A DNA stretch of 64,000 bases from Amycolatopsis eburnea (GCF_003937945.1 NZ_RSEC01000060.1:62001-126000); one strand, 5' to 3'. Positions 1 to 8,532 are shown, counted from the stretch's first letter. Numbers and translations: made by a program. The notes: generated by a model not told the origin, from the sequence alone.

Positions 1-1185
1 AACCACCACCCGATCAACGTACCCACCCTACGGGTCGACGCGATCGGCTCCGGCGGCGGCGCGATCGCCTGGCTCGACGCCGGCGGCAACCTGCGCATCG
101 GGCCACACAGCGCGCAAGCCGTCCCCGGTCCGGCGTGCTACGGCAACGGCGGCACCGAGCCGACCAACACCGACGCCAACCTGGTCCTCGGCATCCTGCC
201 CGAGCGCGGCCTGCTCGGCGGCCGCAAGCCCCTGTCGCTCGAACTCGCCCGCGAGGCGATCGACACCCGCATCGCGAAGCCGCTGGGCCTGACGGTCGAG
301 GAAGCCGCCGCGGCGATCTACACCGTGCAGAACGCCCAGACCGGCGACCTGCTGCGCAAGACCGTCGTCGAAGCGGGGCACGACCCGCGCGGGTTCGTGC
401 TCTACGCGTTCGGCGGCGCCGGACCGGCGCATTGCGCGGGCTACGCCGCCGAAGTCGGGTGCACCGAAGTGGTCGTCCCGCTCGGGCCGGTCGCCTCGGC
501 GTTCTCCGCCTTCGGTCTCGCATCCTCCGACATCGTCCTCGCCGCCGAACTCTCCGACCCGTTGCACGTGCCCTTCGACCCTCAGCGCGCCGAACGCAAC
601 TTCGCCCAGCTCGAACAGCAGGTCCGCGACGGCCTGGACCGACAGGGCGTCATGTTCGAAAAGGTCGAGCTGCACCGGGAAATCGACATGCGCTATTCGA
701 TGCAGCTCGCCGAAGTCACCACGCCGGTCGTTGCCGGCCCGCTCGACACGGCCGCAGTCGAAGAGGCCACGACCGGCTTCGAGGAGCGCTACGCGGCGCA
801 GTACGGCAAGGACGCCGGGTTCCGCGAAGCAGGGATCCAGGCGATCACCTTCCGGGTCCGCGGAATCGGCATCCTGCCGTTCAGTCCGCAGCTGCCGCCC
901 GTGCCCGCCGCGGACTCCCCCGACCCGTCGGCCGCGCGCACCGGCCGCCGCCCGGTGTGCCTCGACGCGGCGGCCGGCTACGTCGACACCCCCGTTTACG
1001 ACTACCGCGAGCTGCGCAGCGGGCACGTGCTGACCGGCCCGGCGATCGTCGAGGTCCCGACCACCACGGTCGTGGTGCCCGCCGGCACAACCGGCACCGT
1101 GGACGACCTCGGCAACCTCCTCATCCGCGCGGGCGTGCCCGCCACCGAAGAATCCACCCTCGTCACCGCCGGGAGTGCGTCATGA
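1..1185 (+). CDS. hyuA: Hydantoinase/oxoprolinase subunit A (partial, 5' end outside window)
   Basis: The reading frame is open from base 1 and ends with TGA at 1183-1185, so only the C-terminal 394 codons are present. The family uses ATP to open hydantoin or 5-oxoproline rings, or acts as the ATP-dependent subunit of acetone/acetophenone carboxylases. Visible family motifs are GSGGGAIAWLD near residue 17, VPGPACYGNGG near residue 41 and the strongly conserved FGGAGPAHC near residue 137. The partner subunit B follows directly with an ATGA overlap, so the two are translationally coupled and should form one cytosolic enzyme. The exact substrate cannot be read from sequence. Confidence 0.9.
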   Translation, partial: NHHPINVPTLRVDAIGSGGGAIAWLDAGGNLRIGPHSAQAVPGPACYGNGGTEPTNTDANLVLGILPERGLLGGRKPLSLELAREAIDTRIAKPLGLTVEEAAAAIYTVQNAQTGDLLRKTVVEAGHDPRGFVLYAFGGAGPAHCAGYAAEVGCTEVVVPLGPVASAFSAFGLASSDIVLAAELSDPLHVPFDPQRAERNFAQLEQQVRDGLDRQGVMFEKVELHREIDMRYSMQLAEVTTPVVAGPLDTAAVEEATTGFEERYAAQYGKDAGFREAGIQAITFRVRGIGILPFSPQLPPVPAADSPDPSAARTGRRPVCLDAAAGYVDTPVYDYRELRSGHVLTGPAIVEVPTTTVVVPAGTTGTVDDLGNLLIRAGVPATEESTLVTAGSAS

Positions 1186-3488
1186 GCATGCCGATCCCAG
1201 GCTCGGAGCAGTTCTCCAGCCGTCCCGTCGACCTCGGTGAGCTCCGGCGCTCGCTGCCGTCCTCCTTGGACGTGCACACCGTCGGCCAGGAGCAGATCGA
1301 CGCACTCGACCCGCTGACCTACGAGGTCGTGCGGCACCGGCTGTGGTCGGTCACCGACGAGATGGGCGAGGCCCTCAAGCGCATGTCCGGCTCGCCGATC
1401 GTGACCGACGCCAACGACTTCGACTTCGCCATCTCCGACGAGCTCGGCCAAGAGGTCCAGGTCGGCCTCTACAACACGATGCTCGTCGGGGCGGTCGACC
1501 TCGCCATCTACTGGACGCTGCGCAACCGCGCCGCCAACCCGGGCATCGAACCCGGCGACATGTTCCTCTGCAACGACCCCTGGGTCGGCGGCGGCCTGCA
1601 CCAGAACGACGTCATCGTCTACCAGCCGGTCTTCCACGAGGGGAAGCTGTTCGCCTGGACCAGCGCCATCGCCCACCAGCCCGACCTCGGCGGCGTCGGC
1701 CTCGGCTCCTTCTCGCCCGCCGCCGAGGACGTCTTCTCCGAATCCCTGCCCACCCCGCCGGTCAAGGTCGTCCGGGACGGGCAGCTGCAGCGCGACGTCG
1801 CCGACCTCTGGGTGCGCCGCTCCCGCGTCCCCATGCTCGTCGGGCTCGACCTGCGCGCGAAGATCGGCGCGAACAACGTCGGCGCCGAACGCCTGCACGC
1901 GCTGATCGACCAGTACGGTGCGGACACCGTCAAGGCCGTCATGAAGCGGATGATGTCCGACGCCGAAAGCCGGTTGCGGGACAAGCTTTCCGCCCTTCCC
2001 GACGGTACCTGGACGGCCACCGGCTACCAGGACCAGTCCCACGAAGGCGACCGCGGCCTGCACAAGATCACGGTCACCACCACCAAGACGGGCGATCACC
2101 TGACGTTCGACTTCACCGGCACGGACCCGCAGGCCGGCGTCATCAACTGCACGTACGCCGGCATGCGAGGCGGAGTCATGCTCGCGCTCCTGCCCATCCT
2201 CGCCGGCGACATCCCGTGGTCGGCCGGCGGGCTGATGCGCTGCTTCGACCTCGTCACCGAGGAAGGCACGCTCAACAACGCCACCTTCCCCGCCGCCGTC
2301 GGCCGCGGCCCGATCGGACCGGCGTGGCTGACCGGCAGCCTCGTCGCCGAGTGCCTCTCGCGGATGCTCGACCGCGACCTGGAACTCGGCAAGAACGTCC
2401 AGGCGACCTGCTGCGGCACCTGGGACACCGCGGTCATCGCCGGCCTCGACGAACGCGGCGAAGCCCCGGCACCGTTCCTCTCCATCATCATGGAGCCGAT
2501 GGCCGGCGGCTACGGCGCTCGCCCGGACGCCGACGGCATCGACACCGGCGGGTTGTTCTGCATCCCGATGGGCCGCGTCCCCGACGTCGAGATGACGGAG
2601 TTCCTGTACCCGGTGCTGACGCTGTGGCGGCGTGAAGTCCCCGACTCCGGTGGCCCCGGACGCCACCGCGGCGGACTCGGTGCGTCGATCGCCATGACCC
2701 CGCACGGCACCAGCATCCCGATGGGGCTGGTGCTGGCGTCGGCCGGAAAGGCCGTGGCGCAGAACAGCGGGCTCGCCGGCGGGCACCCGGGCAACAGCGG
2801 CCTCGACGTCGTCGCGCGGCAGAGCCGGGTCGCCGCCCTGTTCGCCTCCGGTCGGATGCCCTCCACATTGGACGAAGTGAGCTCGGTGCTGGAACCCGGC
2901 CAGAACTACGCCTCCAGCTACCTCGCGCCGGGCGAGGTGTTCGCGATGACATGGCAGGGTGGCGGCGGCTACGGCGACCCGCTCGCCCGCGACCCGCAAG
3001 CGGTCGCCCGTGACCTGCGCGAGCACAAGATCACTCCGGCGGCAGCCACGTCGGTGTACGGCGTCGTACTGCGCGAGGGCGCCGTCGACCCGGCCGCAAC
3101 GGTCGCCGAACGTGCCCGGCAGCGCGATGACCGCCGCTCGCGCTCACAAGAGCCTGGGGCAACTCTCGGCAAGACGGATCTGGCAGGCGCCCGCCGGGTG
3201 GACGACAATCTGGTCGAACCGGCCGACGGCGGTCTCGCCTGCGGCCACTGCGGCGAGCGGCTTCGAACGGCCGACGGCGAACCGGCCGTCGCGGTCCACG
3301 AAGGCCCGCCCACGGAGGCCGGACCGCAGATCCTTGCGACCGCCGCCGACTACGTGGACACTCCGGTGGTGTTCCGGCAGTACTGCTGCCCGTCCTGCTG
3401 GACCGCGCTGTACTCCGGCGTCGTCCCGGCCAGCCACCCGGACGCCCTGGCTGCATTCGGACACCGGACCGCCGCGCCAGTCAACTGA
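1182..3488 (+). CDS. hyuB: Hydantoinase/oxoprolinase subunit B with C-terminal zinc ribbon
   Basis: The ATG at 1182 overlaps the hyuA stop (ATGA), giving 768 aa. The HyuB core is recognisable from NDPWVGGGLHQNDV, HQPDLGGVG, the GGPGRHRGGLG region and the C-terminal WQGGGGYGDP typical of hydantoinase B and acetone carboxylase alpha-like subunits. After the core there is an extra tail with CGHCGERL around residue 685 and CCPSCW around residue 735, a probable zinc ribbon of the kind seen as separate gamma subunits in acetone carboxylases. This suggests a beta-alpha-gamma arrangement compressed into two genes. It works with the upstream subunit; the substrate is unknown. Confidence 0.9.
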   Translation: MSMPIPGSEQFSSRPVDLGELRRSLPSSLDVHTVGQEQIDALDPLTYEVVRHRLWSVTDEMGEALKRMSGSPIVTDANDFDFAISDELGQEVQVGLYNTMLVGAVDLAIYWTLRNRAANPGIEPGDMFLCNDPWVGGGLHQNDVIVYQPVFHEGKLFAWTSAIAHQPDLGGVGLGSFSPAAEDVFSESLPTPPVKVVRDGQLQRDVADLWVRRSRVPMLVGLDLRAKIGANNVGAERLHALIDQYGADTVKAVMKRMMSDAESRLRDKLSALPDGTWTATGYQDQSHEGDRGLHKITVTTTKTGDHLTFDFTGTDPQAGVINCTYAGMRGGVMLALLPILAGDIPWSAGGLMRCFDLVTEEGTLNNATFPAAVGRGPIGPAWLTGSLVAECLSRMLDRDLELGKNVQATCCGTWDTAVIAGLDERGEAPAPFLSIIMEPMAGGYGARPDADGIDTGGLFCIPMGRVPDVEMTEFLYPVLTLWRREVPDSGGPGRHRGGLGASIAMTPHGTSIPMGLVLASAGKAVAQNSGLAGGHPGNSGLDVVARQSRVAALFASGRMPSTLDEVSSVLEPGQNYASSYLAPGEVFAMTWQGGGGYGDPLARDPQAVARDLREHKITPAAATSVYGVVLREGAVDPAATVAERARQRDDRRSRSQEPGATLGKTDLAGARRVDDNLVEPADGGLACGHCGERLRTADGEPAVAVHEGPPTEAGPQILATAADYVDTPVVFRQYCCPSCWTALYSGVVPASHPDALAAFGHRTAAPVN

Positions 3489-3492
3489 CCCG

Positions 3493-3531
3493 AGCCTGCC
3501 GGGATGGGACGCACTCCCGCCCCGGCAGGCT
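3493..3531 (+). terminator. Hairpin terminator after hyuAB
   Basis: A perfect 11-bp inverted repeat, AGCCTGCCGGG (3493-3503) and CCCGGCAGGCT (3521-3531), with a 17-nt loop begins four bases after the hyuB stop. There is no T-run, as is common in high-GC actinomycetes. It probably ends the hyuAB transcript. Confidence 0.6.
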
Positions 3532-3698
3532 GCGTCCCGCTCCCAACGCCGCCGTCAAGAATCAGGAGCGAACAACCCTTCAATCATTTTTCCCTCACTC
3601 CGCAGACCTTCGCGGACTGATGAGGCGCAGTGTGGTCCGGTGGACCGACATCGTAGCGGCGGCGAGACGCCAGCCGTTGCCCGCGGCGAGGTCAGGAT

Positions 3699-4045
3699 TC
3701 AGGCGATGTGGCTCGAGTCGATGAAGCCGGCGCCGGTGCCGGCCACCATGGAGCCGGGGACGGCGAAGCCGGTGGAAGCGCCGAACTGACGGCCGATGAG
3801 CTGGATCTGGACACACGATGACTAATCCGGTGAAGGTACGCGGCACTGAAACGGTCGAACGCAGCGTTCAGGTCCGTGTCGCAGGCGACATGATCGACGG
3901 CGATCGAGGAAGTGACGACGACGCCAGCCGCGTCGAGGACTCCCGCAACCGCGTACACGATCGCCGCGTACCGGGCAGGGGCCACATCGCGTGGCAACCG
4001 CACCCGAAACTCACGCAATTCGTGCCCAAGCCGAAGATCGACAAG
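3699..4045 (-). pseudogene. Broken hypothetical gene
   Basis: Two minus-strand pieces look like one former protein. The first, from about 4045 to 3817, reads as a well-behaved domain containing LREFRVRLP and YAAIVYAVAGVLDAAG, with a TTG start possible at 4018. The second, in another frame, contains LIGRQFGASTGFAVPG and ends with TGA at 3699-3701. The join near 3810 contains an in-frame TAG, and the first piece is preceded by another stop. I do not recognise the family. An alternative is that one of the pieces is a short real protein. Confidence 0.35.
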
Positions 4046-4060
4046 CGGTACGCGTCCTCA

Positions 4061-4228
4061 ATGGGCGGCGACCAGGTCGTTCAGCTCGCGCCCGGCGTGT
4101 ACGCCGAGGCCGTGCCCGGCGGCGAGCTCGGCACCCTCGACGACTACAGCGGGCTCACCGGGAATTGCGCCGCGATCAAGCGGTACACGGAGGCGCACCC
4201 GAAGGCTGGCGGTTCTACCTGCTGGTGA
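4061..4228 (+). CDS. Small hypothetical protein, Cys-containing tail
   Basis: A 55-aa product starting at ATG 4061; the frame stays open upstream to an ATG at 3818, but the upstream part reads as random arginine-rich sequence. The segment LAPGVYAEAVPGGE followed by LTGNCAAIKRYTEAHP and a terminal GGSTCW has protein-like composition. I cannot name the family. It lies head-on to the neighbouring minus-strand regulator and could itself be the remnant of a longer gene. Confidence 0.35.
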   Translation: MGGDQVVQLAPGVYAEAVPGGELGTLDDYSGLTGNCAAIKRYTEAHPKAGGSTCW

Positions 4229-4261
4229 CCGCCCAAGCGGCTTCGCCGAGGTAGCTGGCCG

Positions 4262-5509
4262 CTAGGCAGCGGGCGAGAGCAGGCCGCGAAGACGTTGTAG
4301 TGCAAACCGGCCGGCCTCGGCGATGGCAGGCAGCTGGCCGTGCTGGGCGGCGCGGACCGCTCGCTGCAGCTGGTGCGGCAGGCGGCGCTGCTCGGCTGTC
4401 GCGATCGCCGTAGTCAGGGCTTCCTCGGCGCCAGCCTGTTCGCCGGTCGCGGCGAGGACTTCTCCGGCGGTGACTCGCTCGATGACCTGCCACTGCGGTG
4501 CGGCGGGTTCTCCTGCAACCGAGTCGAGGACTCGAAATGCGTCGTGCGGCCGGTTCAGGGCAAGCAAGCCCCGGGCGTGGATTTCGCGCAGCGTGAAGGG
4601 GTTGAGCAGCAGTTCGGTCCCGGTCGCTGAATCCAGGCGTCGTCGGCAGCCGTCGATGGCGCCGGCGAACTGGTCCGGCAATCCAGCGTCACCGGCAGCT
4701 CGGGCGAGCAGCGCGAGCGCAGCACCGTGCCCCGCCGCGGTCGTGGACACGGCAGCAGCACGTTCCAGCCGAGCAACGGCGGCGTGGAGGCGACCTGCTT
4801 TGCGGAGCTCATTGCCGTGCATCCGCAACGTGTCCGCCAGGAATTCATCATCGTCGAGGTGGCGGGCCAGGACGAGGGCTTTGCCAGTCCAGGCCGCGGC
4901 GCTGGTGAGGCGCTCCTCGGGCAGTACCGTACCGAGGGAGACGCCGAGAGCCAGGCGCGCAGACGCGAGCAGGGACAAGGTGTCGCGTTCAAGGCGCCCT
5001 TCAGCAGCGCGGGCCTCGAGCCGAGCAGCCAGCGGCCACAGCTCGTTGACGGCTTCGACAGCCCGGCCGGACTGGCGGGCGATCTCGGCCAGCCGCACCA
5101 CGCTGTCGCCGAACTGCACCAGCGCGGCGAAGTCGGCGTCGTCCGGGTCGGTGACCCCGAACAGGTGGAACGGCAGCCCGAGGGCACGGGCGATGTGCCG
5201 CCGCCCGGCTACGTCGCCGGGGGTGCGTTTGCGGGTTTCGATCAGCGCGACGTAGGACTTGTCGTAGCCGAGCAGCGCGGCAAGGGCCTCCTGGCTCAGC
5301 CCGCTCGCCGCCCGGTAAGCGCGCAGGATGGACGCGAGATCCCGCGAGCCGAGTGCCGCCGCGGCCGCGGGGTCGGACCACATCCAGACCGCGGGCGCCA
5401 GCCGGGGCGGCCGCAGGGACAGGCTGGTGGTCGCGGCGCGGCAGGCCGGGCAGACCGCGCCGCGGACGTAGCGGCCCAGGGCCGTCCCGCAGCGTTCGCA
5501 GCCGGCCAT
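4262..5509 (-). CDS. XRE-family HTH regulator with zinc ribbon and TPR-like region
   Basis: 415 aa from ATG 5509 to TAG 4262-4264. The frame is open further upstream, but that part is antisense noise across the Nudix gene. Order of parts: an N-terminal zinc ribbon (C4, C7, C20, C23), an XRE helix-turn-helix around residues 58-115 (LRAYRAASGLSQEALAALLG, then SYVALIETRKRTPGD), and a long helical region with repeated Ala/Leu-rich pairs typical of actinobacterial TPR regulators. It starts 5 bp after the Nudix stop, so the two form a leftward operon that diverges from the RiPP-like genes. It is a candidate regulator of that locus; its effector is unknown. Confidence 0.8.
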   Translation of the reverse strand: MAGCERCGTALGRYVRGAVCPACRAATTSLSLRPPRLAPAVWMWSDPAAAAALGSRDLASILRAYRAASGLSQEALAALLGYDKSYVALIETRKRTPGDVAGRRHIARALGLPFHLFGVTDPDDADFAALVQFGDSVVRLAEIARQSGRAVEAVNELWPLAARLEARAAEGRLERDTLSLLASARLALGVSLGTVLPEERLTSAAAWTGKALVLARHLDDDEFLADTLRMHGNELRKAGRLHAAVARLERAAAVSTTAAGHGAALALLARAAGDAGLPDQFAGAIDGCRRRLDSATGTELLLNPFTLREIHARGLLALNRPHDAFRVLDSVAGEPAAPQWQVIERVTAGEVLAATGEQAGAEEALTTAIATAEQRRLPHQLQRAVRAAQHGQLPAIAEAGRFALQRLRGLLSPAA

Positions 5510-5514
5510 GGTCG

Positions 5515-5931
5515 CTACCGCGCGGCTTGCAGCGTGCGGAGCCGGTCGAACCAGGCGGCGATCGAGCGCTTGTACCCGTCCGGCATGCGCAGCCCGGACA
5601 CCTCGTGCTCGGCGAACTCGGCGATCCGGCTGTGCTCGTGGCTGAGCACCGGCGCCGCGTCCGACGCGCAGGTACAGCCGTAGGTCACGATGAACACGTC
5701 CTTGCCGGCCACGGCGATGTGGTACACCCACGCGTCGAGGATCTCCGCGACGTCGACCGGCAGCCCGGACTCCTCGGAGATCTCCCGCGCAACGCACTGC
5801 TCGGGGGTCTCCCCCGGTTCGATCCGGCCCCCGGGCAGCTCCCATTCGTCGCGCTCGTTGTGGACCAGCAGCACCCGGTCGTCCCGGATCAGCACGCCCT
5901 TGATCGACACCGGGTATCGGGACTCCGCCAC
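5515..5931 (-). CDS. Nudix hydrolase
   Basis: 138 aa from GTG 5931. An AGGAGG lies 9 nt upstream of this GTG and only 3 nt from the next GTG at 5937, which decides the start. The Nudix box is complete: GRIEPGE, seven residues, then REISEESGL, matching GX5EX7REUXEEXGU and providing the metal-binding glutamates. Nudix enzymes hydrolyse nucleoside diphosphates linked to another group; the substrate here is unknown. It is the first gene of a two-gene leftward operon with the XRE regulator and is divergent from the dioxygenase gene, so it may belong to the RiPP-like locus. Confidence 0.85.
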   Translation of the reverse strand: MAESRYPVSIKGVLIRDDRVLLVHNERDEWELPGGRIEPGETPEQCVAREISEESGLPVDVAEILDAWVYHIAVAGKDVFIVTYGCTCASDAAPVLSHEHSRIAEFAEHEVSGLRMPDGYKRSIAAWFDRLRTLQAAR

Positions 5932-6093
5932 CGGCACCAGCCTCCTGCCCTCAGCACCACCGCTGTCACCGACCGTAGCAGCGCGCGGTCGTAGTCCACG
6001 CCGCCGCGGGGTTGACGATCTGTCAGTGGACGCCGAGCTGCCGGACCCGATGTGCTGGCCGAACCGACGAACCACCACCGAAGGGATGCCACC

Positions 6094-6852
6094 ATGGCGA
6101 TGACCGCGCTGACGGAGTGCCGCGTCGACATCGGCGCGGCAGGCGGCGTCGGTGAAGTGGCCGCCGTGCTGGCCCGGGACGGCATCGCCCTGTTCGACGG
6201 CGTGCACACCGAACAGCAGATGCTGCACCTGGCCGTCCGGCTCGGCCGGCTCGTGCCGCACCGGGACAGCACGCGCTCGGGCCTCACCGTGATCTCCGAC
6301 CGCGGCGCGGTTCGTCCGCGTGCCGGGCAGGTCGGGTTCAGCAGCCACGCCTTGGCGGCGCACACCGACTGCTCGGACCTGCCTCGGCCCCCACTGCTCG
6401 TAGCGATGACCTGCGTCCGGCCCGCCGACCGCGGCGGCGACTGCGTCCTGGTCGACGGACGCGCCGTCCACGCCGAACTCGCAGCGACCGCGCCGGACGC
6501 TCTGGCCGACCTGACAACGCAGCGTGGCGCCTACTTCGGCGGCGCGGCCGGAATCGTCGGAAACGTCTTCGAACCCGGCCCCGGCGGGCTGGTCGGCGTC
6601 CGGCTCCGGCGCGACGGCCTGGCCCGGTTCGCGCCGCACACCCAGCGGTGGCTCGGCGTGCTCGCCCAGGTCGTCGACCGCCACTCGATCACCGTCCCGA
6701 CCGCACCCGGCAGCGCCTACGTCGTCAACAACCGCCGCTGGCTGCACGGCCGCACCGCCTTCACCGGACCGCGGACGATGCACCGGGCTCTCATCGACCC
6801 GCACCCGGCTTGGCGCATCCCCGCCGGCTTCACCCCGGCGGTCACGCCATGA
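6094..6852 (+). CDS. TauD-like 2-oxoglutarate/Fe(II) dioxygenase
   Basis: 252 aa from ATG 6094, with AAGGGA 7 nt upstream. Iron ligands are visible as H90-x-D92 (AAHTDCSD) and H218 (NRRWLHGR), with the 2-oxoglutarate-binding arginine at R231 (MHRALID). The fold matches the TauD/clavaminate-synthase-like superfamily, which hydroxylates, desaturates or otherwise oxidises small molecules or peptide side chains. Its stop overlaps the start of the next gene (ATGA), and a radical SAM enzyme and a precursor-like peptide follow, so oxidation of that peptide is the likely role. This is inferred from context only. Confidence 0.8.
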   Translation: MAMTALTECRVDIGAAGGVGEVAAVLARDGIALFDGVHTEQQMLHLAVRLGRLVPHRDSTRSGLTVISDRGAVRPRAGQVGFSSHALAAHTDCSDLPRPPLLVAMTCVRPADRGGDCVLVDGRAVHAELAATAPDALADLTTQRGAYFGGAAGIVGNVFEPGPGGLVGVRLRRDGLARFAPHTQRWLGVLAQVVDRHSITVPTAPGSAYVVNNRRWLHGRTAFTGPRTMHRALIDPHPAWRIPAGFTPAVTP

Positions 6853-7151
6853 CCAACGTCGCCGCGCCCTACTGGGTCTCCGAACTCCATGACCTCGTCG
6901 GCGAGCTGCGGCGCGGCAAGTGGGCGATCGCGCGCTGGGAGGACCTCGGCCCGGACGAAGATCTCGCACACTGGCAGGCCGTCGTGAGCGACGCCTGCGC
7001 CGACGACGTCGACCCGCTGTTCATCGACATCCGCCGCCGGAGCCTCACCGTCGTGCTCAACGGCGCCCTGCCCGCGCCGGACGCCGACCAGATCCACGCC
7101 TCGATCGCCGCCATCGAAGACAGCCGCTTCACCGGCCGCCCAATCCTCTGA
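6849..7151 (+). CDS. Small hypothetical protein of RiPP-like locus
   Basis: 100 aa, with its ATG at 6849 inside the stop of the dioxygenase gene (ATGA). Its 3' end carries the AAGGAG ribosome site of the radical SAM gene. No known domain is visible. The protein is acidic in the middle (PDEDLAHWQ, ADDVDPLFIDI), has no signal peptide and no transmembrane segment. Position between two modifying enzymes suggests a small partner protein, for example a peptide-binding or chaperone subunit. That is a guess from context. Confidence 0.75.
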   Translation: MTNVAAPYWVSELHDLVGELRRGKWAIARWEDLGPDEDLAHWQAVVSDACADDVDPLFIDIRRRSLTVVLNGALPAPDADQIHASIAAIEDSRFTGRPIL

Positions 7152-7161
7152 AGGAGCCTCC

Positions 7162-8265
7162 GTGTACGACGTCATCGCGAGCCCGTTCCTCGACGAATAC
7201 CTCGTGCTGCGTCCCGGAAGCGAGTCGGGCATCCGGCTGCCGGTGCGGCTGTGGCAAGAGCTGTCGTCCGCGGCCACCGCCGACGAGTGCCCGCGCTGGC
7301 TCGTCGATGCAATTCGCCAACGCTGGCCGGACCTGGATCCCACCGGCCGGCGGACCGGCGACGTCGTACTCGTCCGCGCTCAGTCAGATCACGCCTACGG
7401 CCGCGCCTCCTACGAGCTGAACCTGGGCTGCAACTACGACTGCGAGCACTGCTACCTCGGGTTGAAGCGGTTCGAGGGACTGTCCTGGCCGGACCGGGAA
7501 CGGCTGCTGCAGTTGCTCGCCGACGCCGGGGTGCTGTGGCTGCAGCTGACCGGCGGCGAGCCGCTGATCGACAAGCTGTTCCCCGAGGTCTACCAGCGGG
7601 CGTTCGAGCTGGGGATGATGCTGTCGATCTCCTCGAACGGCTCCCGCCTGGCCCGGCCCGAAGTCCTCGACTTGTTGACGCGGTGCCGGCCGTACCGGCT
7701 CACGATCAGCGTCTACGGCGCCACCGCGCAGACCTACGACGGGCTGACCCGCCGCCGGGGCTCGTTCGCGAAGTTCTCCCGCGGCCTGGCCGCCGCGCAC
7801 GAGGCCGGCCTGCCGCTCAACCTGAACCTGATCGTCACCCAGCACAACGCCCACGAGCTGGACGCGATGAAGGCGCTCGCCGAACGCTACGAACTACCGC
7901 ACCACGTGTTTTCGAACATGTCGCCCACGATCTACGGCGGCGCCGAGAGCCTGCCCGCTCAGTCGCAGGAGTACCTGCGAAAACGGAAGCCGTTCACCGG
8001 CTGCCATGCCGGCCACACGTTCTTCCACGTCGACCCGCACGGCATGGCCAGCATCTGCAAAGTCGGCCGCGACCCCCAGGTGCCGCTGCTCGAGGAAGGA
8101 CTGCCTGGGCTGGCGCGGCTGGGCGGCATCGCGGACCGGCTGCTGCTGCGCCAGGGCGGCTGCGCCGGCTGCGGGCTGCAGGGCAGCTGCGGCACCTGCA
8201 TGCCGCTGGTGACCCTGTACCGGAAAGCGAAGGCGCCGCTGAGGACCTACTGCCAGCACCGATGA
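7162..8265 (+). CDS. Radical SAM/SPASM peptide-modifying enzyme
   Basis: 367 aa from GTG 7162, with AAGGAG 5 nt upstream. The radical SAM motif CNYDCEHC gives C90, C94 and C97 for the 4Fe-4S cluster; GGEP follows in LTGGEPLID. The C-terminal third is a SPASM-type region with many cysteines (GCHAGHTFF, ASICKVG, GGCAGCGLQGSCGTC, TYC) for auxiliary clusters. Residues 1-75 have the look of a PqqD-like recognition domain that could bind a leader peptide. The 56-aa peptide encoded directly downstream is the likely substrate. The chemistry (thioether, C-C bond or other) cannot be read from the sequence. Confidence 0.88.
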   Translation: MYDVIASPFLDEYLVLRPGSESGIRLPVRLWQELSSAATADECPRWLVDAIRQRWPDLDPTGRRTGDVVLVRAQSDHAYGRASYELNLGCNYDCEHCYLGLKRFEGLSWPDRERLLQLLADAGVLWLQLTGGEPLIDKLFPEVYQRAFELGMMLSISSNGSRLARPEVLDLLTRCRPYRLTISVYGATAQTYDGLTRRRGSFAKFSRGLAAAHEAGLPLNLNLIVTQHNAHELDAMKALAERYELPHHVFSNMSPTIYGGAESLPAQSQEYLRKRKPFTGCHAGHTFFHVDPHGMASICKVGRDPQVPLLEEGLPGLARLGGIADRLLLRQGGCAGCGLQGSCGTCMPLVTLYRKAKAPLRTYCQHR

Positions 8266-8283
8266 ATCGAGAGGAGGAAAACC

Positions 8284-8454
8284 ATGACCGCCGTCCTCGT
8301 CCCGCTCGAACGGCGCGACCCGAGCGGCACTACCGTCCCCGTGCCGCTCGTCGCACCGCAGGGACCGGCCGACATCGAGTTCGTCGAGCACCTGGACGAG
8401 CTCGTCGAGTCGTCGAAGTGCAGCTGCAACGCCGGTGACGACAACCCGTACTAG
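8284..8454 (+). CDS. Putative RiPP precursor peptide with CxC tail
   Basis: 56 aa from ATG 8284, with AGGAGG about 6 nt upstream, 18 bp after the radical SAM gene. The first ~40 residues look like a leader (PLVAPQGPADIEF, VEHLDELVESS), acidic and amphipathic. The tail is KCSCNAGDDNPY at the extreme C terminus, with two cysteines as the only Cys residues. Size, position next to radical SAM and dioxygenase genes, and a strong terminator just behind it all fit a ribosomal peptide precursor. I cannot assign it to a named RiPP class. Confidence 0.8.
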   Translation: MTAVLVPLERRDPSGTTVPVPLVAPQGPADIEFVEHLDELVESSKCSCNAGDDNPY

Positions 8455-8460
8455 CACCCC

Positions 8461-8503
8461 GCTCGGTGACCTCCGGCGTGTTCCACGCCCGAGGTCACCG
8501 AGC
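8461..8503 (+). terminator. Long hairpin terminator after precursor gene
   Basis: A perfect 13-bp inverted repeat, GCTCGGTGACCTC (8461-8473) and GAGGTCACCGAGC (8491-8503), continues inward past one C:C mismatch into GGCGTG/CACGCC around a 3-nt loop, giving an almost uninterrupted 20-bp stem. It starts 6 nt after the precursor stop and separates the biosynthetic genes from the GNAT gene. Confidence 0.8.
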
Positions 8504-8532
8504 AGCCCAACGCAGCCGGGTAGCGTGCCGGC

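Noticed and set aside
1002..3026. Minus-strand frame of 674 codons
   Set aside because: Shadow of hyuB.
6012..6017. TTGACG as a promoter of the RiPP-like operon
   Set aside because: No -10-like sequence at the proper distance.
5515..6969. Single 484-codon minus-strand frame covering the Nudix gene and beyond
   Set aside because: Only the last 138 codons are Nudix. The rest is antisense to the dioxygenase gene, and a ribosome site marks the internal start.
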